Part shown: positions 62,268 through 64,000 of the stretch, in pieces
Layout: the number at the start of each line of letters is the position of its first letter
Numbering within the stretch: the first letter of the stretch is position 1
Assembly (NCBI GenBank): GCA_003282865.1
Contig: QBYK01000003.1
Location: 1-64,000 of the forward strand
Reading direction: 5' to 3'
DNA from: SAR116 cluster bacterium AG-325-I21
GTDB taxonomy: Bacteria; Pseudomonadota; Alphaproteobacteria; Puniceispirillales; Puniceispirillaceae
Length of the DNA: 64,000 nt
Program-made: the position numbers and the translations under genes
The notes under the pieces: model-generated
Told to the model about the DNA's origin: nothing
Databases searched by the model: none
The model's input: the letters and a program-made list of their open reading frames with translations, nothing else

Positions 62268-62597
62268 TTAGCCTGTGATTAATCTTGGCAAACGATCGAA
62301 ATACCGAGTAATTTCTTGCATTGAATTACCTTTACAAAGAATCTTGCTACGGTCGCGCAAGGTAAACTTTGGCGACTCGGTTGGATAACGCTGCAGTTTT
62401 TCAACAATATAAAGTGGTGTTTCATGGGTGCGCCGAAAAATTGAAAAGAGGGCACTGCCGGGAAAATGATCAATTGCATAATCACGCCATTCCCCGCTGG
62501 CAACACGAGTGCTATACGTTGCAAGGATCTGCCCAAGTTCTGTGCGATTAAAGAATAAAGGTTTACGAAGACTTTTGGGTCTTGATATCCGTTGCAT
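62268..62597 (-). CDS. DUF2794 family protein
   Basis: 109 aa. LFFNRTELGQILATYSTRVASGEWRDYAIDHFPGSALFSIFRRTHETPLYIVEKLQ fits the alphaproteobacterial DUF2794 pattern (FxRxEL, GEWRDYAID, FSxFRR, PLYxxEK). Function unknown. Confidence 0.9.
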   Translation of the reverse strand: MQRISRPKSLRKPLFFNRTELGQILATYSTRVASGEWRDYAIDHFPGSALFSIFRRTHETPLYIVEKLQRYPTESPKFTLRDRSKILCKGNSMQEITRYFDRLPRLITG

Positions 62598-62770
62598 GTG
62601 GTTTTCCGTTAACTCATTTTTATTGGTGGCTGTTTTTATTATTCCAAGTTATGTTGAGACAGCTTTGCGGTAAGGTCAATAAAGCACTGGCATTTTGATG
62701 AAAAGAATTGCTATTACGATGCCGGGCGACGGAGCTTGCTAAACCTATTTGTAAACTTTTAGTTCTGGGT

Positions 62771-62793
62771 ATTAGTATGATTATCACACTAAT
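62771..62793. promoter_or_regulatory. 23-bp imperfect palindrome before the YfgM-like/bamB genes
   Basis: ATTAGT-A-TGAT-T-ATCA-C-ACTAAT: arms of 6 and 4 bp pair on each side with a single mismatch between them. It ends 16 bp before the ATG at 62810. Position and symmetry suggest an operator or a 5'-UTR hairpin; I cannot name the binding protein. Confidence 0.4.
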
Positions 62794-62809
62794 AATGATT
62801 GTTAGATAA

Positions 62810-63436
62810 ATGGCTGATATTTTCGATGAAGTTAACGAAGATTTAAAACGCGATCAAATGCAGCGATTGTGGTCCCGCTTTGGTAAATATGTGATTTTAG
62901 CGGTCTCGATTGTGGTGCTTGGTGTTGGTGGACGACAAGGCTACACAACTTGGCAGGACCATCAGGCCGCTACTGCAGCCACTGCATATCATAATGCATT
63001 GGGGGCGAGTGATTTGAAAACAGCATTAACGGCTGAGCTTGATCAATTAAGCCCGGGCTACGCAATGCTAGCAAAATTTCAGATTGCTGCAGCGCAGGCT
63101 TTAGCTAAAGATTTTGCTGCAGCTGAAGAGAGCTATCTGGCTCTTTCCGCTGACCCTGCAGTGAGACAACTCTACCAGCAAGCCGCTCTTTTGTTGTCGG
63201 TTATGAATGCACCGGTGAACCGCAGTACAGATGATTTAGCAACAAGATTGGCTGTGCTGGAAAGCCAGGCAGGCCCTTGGCAGGCTATGGCACTGGAACA
63301 AGCGGCTGGCCTAGCCTTGCGTGCGGGTGATCGCAAAACTGCTGTTGCCAAATATACAGCATTGGCTGGCTTGTCTGATATTCCAACTGGTGTGCGTCAA
63401 CGTGCCAGCCAAATGCTTAAGATCCTCGACGGATAG
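62810..63436 (+). CDS. YfgM-like tetratricopeptide protein
   Basis: 208 aa. A cytoplasmic N-terminus (MADIFDEVNEDLKRDQMQRLWSRFGKYV) precedes one membrane helix (YVILAVSIVVLGVGGRQGY), then a periplasmic helical repeat region. In enterobacteria YfgM is an ancillary SecYEG-associated chaperone and lies directly upstream of bamB, as here. Good synteny supports the call. Confidence 0.85.
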   Translation: MADIFDEVNEDLKRDQMQRLWSRFGKYVILAVSIVVLGVGGRQGYTTWQDHQAATAATAYHNALGASDLKTALTAELDQLSPGYAMLAKFQIAAAQALAKDFAAAEESYLALSADPAVRQLYQQAALLLSVMNAPVNRSTDDLATRLAVLESQAGPWQAMALEQAAGLALRAGDRKTAVAKYTALAGLSDIPTGVRQRASQMLKILDG

Positions 63437-63493
63437 ATTTGAACAAGAGAAAGCCCATGCCTGGTTATTCATTGATATAGGGAAAAGGCTTAG

Positions 63494-64000
63494 ATGAAGA
63501 AAAAAGGTGGTTACGCACTCATTATGAAATTTCGTAAATTATTGGTAAAAAATGGAGATGTCGGTTTTGCTGTGCAAAACTTGAGACTGCGCAATGTGTT
63601 GAGTGTGGTGTCCTCATTAGTATCCAAACTGCTTTCATTAGGTCTTGTTTTGTTTGTTTTTGGGTCTGCTAGTTGTTCAGAATCTGAACTTGTCCTTGAC
63701 GGCGATCGCATTGCAATTATTACGACCAATGACATTGTTTCTCCCGATCCTTCAGCTCTTATTGAGGGAGCAGGTTTGCCGGATGTAATCGCAAATCTTA
63801 ATGCAGGACATCCAGGTTTAACACCCGGTCACACTGGCGGAAATGTGAGGGCTGATCTTCCATTTAAAAAAGTGTGGCGCACTTCTATTGGTGGTGCGGG
63901 CAATGAACTAACGGAGCTTGCACAGCCGGTTATTGCTAACGGCCAGGTATTTACAGTTGCTCCAAATGGACTCGTAACAGCATTTGATATAGAGAATGGC
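63494..64000 (+). CDS. bamB: outer membrane assembly lipoprotein BamB, 5' part
   Basis: The frame is open from ATG 63494 to the window edge (169 codons) and is not in the track. It begins with a basic stretch and a hydrophobic helix ending in the lipobox FGSASC (lipidated Cys). A linker and the first beta-propeller strands follow (KVWRTSIGGAG, QPVIANGQVFTVAPNGLVTAFD). BamB supports BamA in barrel assembly. A later start (63524, MKFRKLL) is possible. The gene continues beyond the window. Confidence 0.85.
   Translation, partial: MKKKGGYALIMKFRKLLVKNGDVGFAVQNLRLRNVLSVVSSLVSKLLSLGLVLFVFGSASCSESELVLDGDRIAIITTNDIVSPDPSALIEGAGLPDVIANLNAGHPGLTPGHTGGNVRADLPFKKVWRTSIGGAGNELTELAQPVIANGQVFTVAPNGLVTAFDIENG

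Noticed and set aside
1-64000. tRNA, rRNA, CRISPR arrays, insertion sequences
   Set aside because: No T-arm/GTTCGANTC-type signatures in gaps, no spaced repeats, no transposase or integrase motifs found by reading both strands; a computed scan (tRNAscan-SE, ISfinder, CRISPR finder) would settle this.

Overview
The window looks like chromosomal DNA of a marine, SAR116-like (Candidatus Puniceispirillum-type) alphaproteobacterium. This is inference from gene content, namely alphaproteobacterial housekeeping families (DUF1489, DUF2794, DUF3126, ScfR-type regulator, CcmI/CycH-type ccm operon, glnE, guaB/guaA), plus a moderate to low GC content and dense gene packing. No 16S rRNA, tRNA, CRISPR array, intact insertion sequence or integrase was seen.

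Layout. Positions 1-3.6 kb are accessory and AT-rich: one orphan ORF, one secreted protein built of three Ig-like repeats, and over 1 kb without a recognisable gene. At 3.6-5.4 kb a CoA-binding domain is fused to an O-acetylhomoserine sulfhydrylase, behind a strikingly structured leader. An MFS carrier follows. At 7.2-11.5 kb lies a two-gene envelope module, an RND/MMPL exporter fused to a LolA-like periplasmic domain plus an outer-membrane-barrel-like protein. At 11.6-16.8 kb is a complete urease operon (ureDABCEFG), followed by a phosphosulfolactate-synthase-family gene.

From 17.8 to 25 kb are small metabolic genes: YajQ, an aldo/keto reductase, dienelactone hydrolase, a thioesterase, a DUF1330-TauD-DUF1330 set, an MBL-fold persulfide-dioxygenase-like enzyme and a GrdB-like protein. 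Cytochrome c maturation genes ccmF-ccmG-ccmH-ccmI (minus strand, 4-bp overlaps) occupy 25.0-29.7 kb. At 29.8-36.2 kb are an AEC carrier, a renalase-like flavoprotein, a DUF429 protein, a GIY-YIG protein, a heavily decayed HI0933-family gene, an NTF2-like protein and a LysR regulator.

Nitrogen acquisition resumes at 36.5 kb with glnK-amtB and a strong terminator, then a BMP-type (nucleoside-like) ABC transporter of four genes ending in another strong terminator. A hydroxyacid dehydrogenase/glycerate kinase pair follows. At 46.0-47.4 kb a ScfR-type regulator is interrupted by one in-frame TAG. Then come mgtE, DUF1489, a thermonuclease homologue, a YcaD-like MFS, glnE, rlmE, and the guaB / RsmB-like methyltransferase / guaA group.

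Positions 60.3-61.4 kb are a gene graveyard with a carbamoyltransferase C-terminal remnant and a frameshifted LysE remnant that abut antisense. The right edge carries DUF3126, a zinc-ribbon protein, DUF2794, a YfgM-like protein and the start of bamB.

How the genes fit together: urease, GlnK/AmtB and GlnE form a nitrogen economy (urea to ammonium, ammonium uptake, control of glutamine synthetase). The BMP transporter and guaB/guaA are consistent with purine or nucleoside use. Several genes touch sulfur or sulfonate chemistry (MetY fusion, ComA-like, TauD-like, persulfide-dioxygenase-like).
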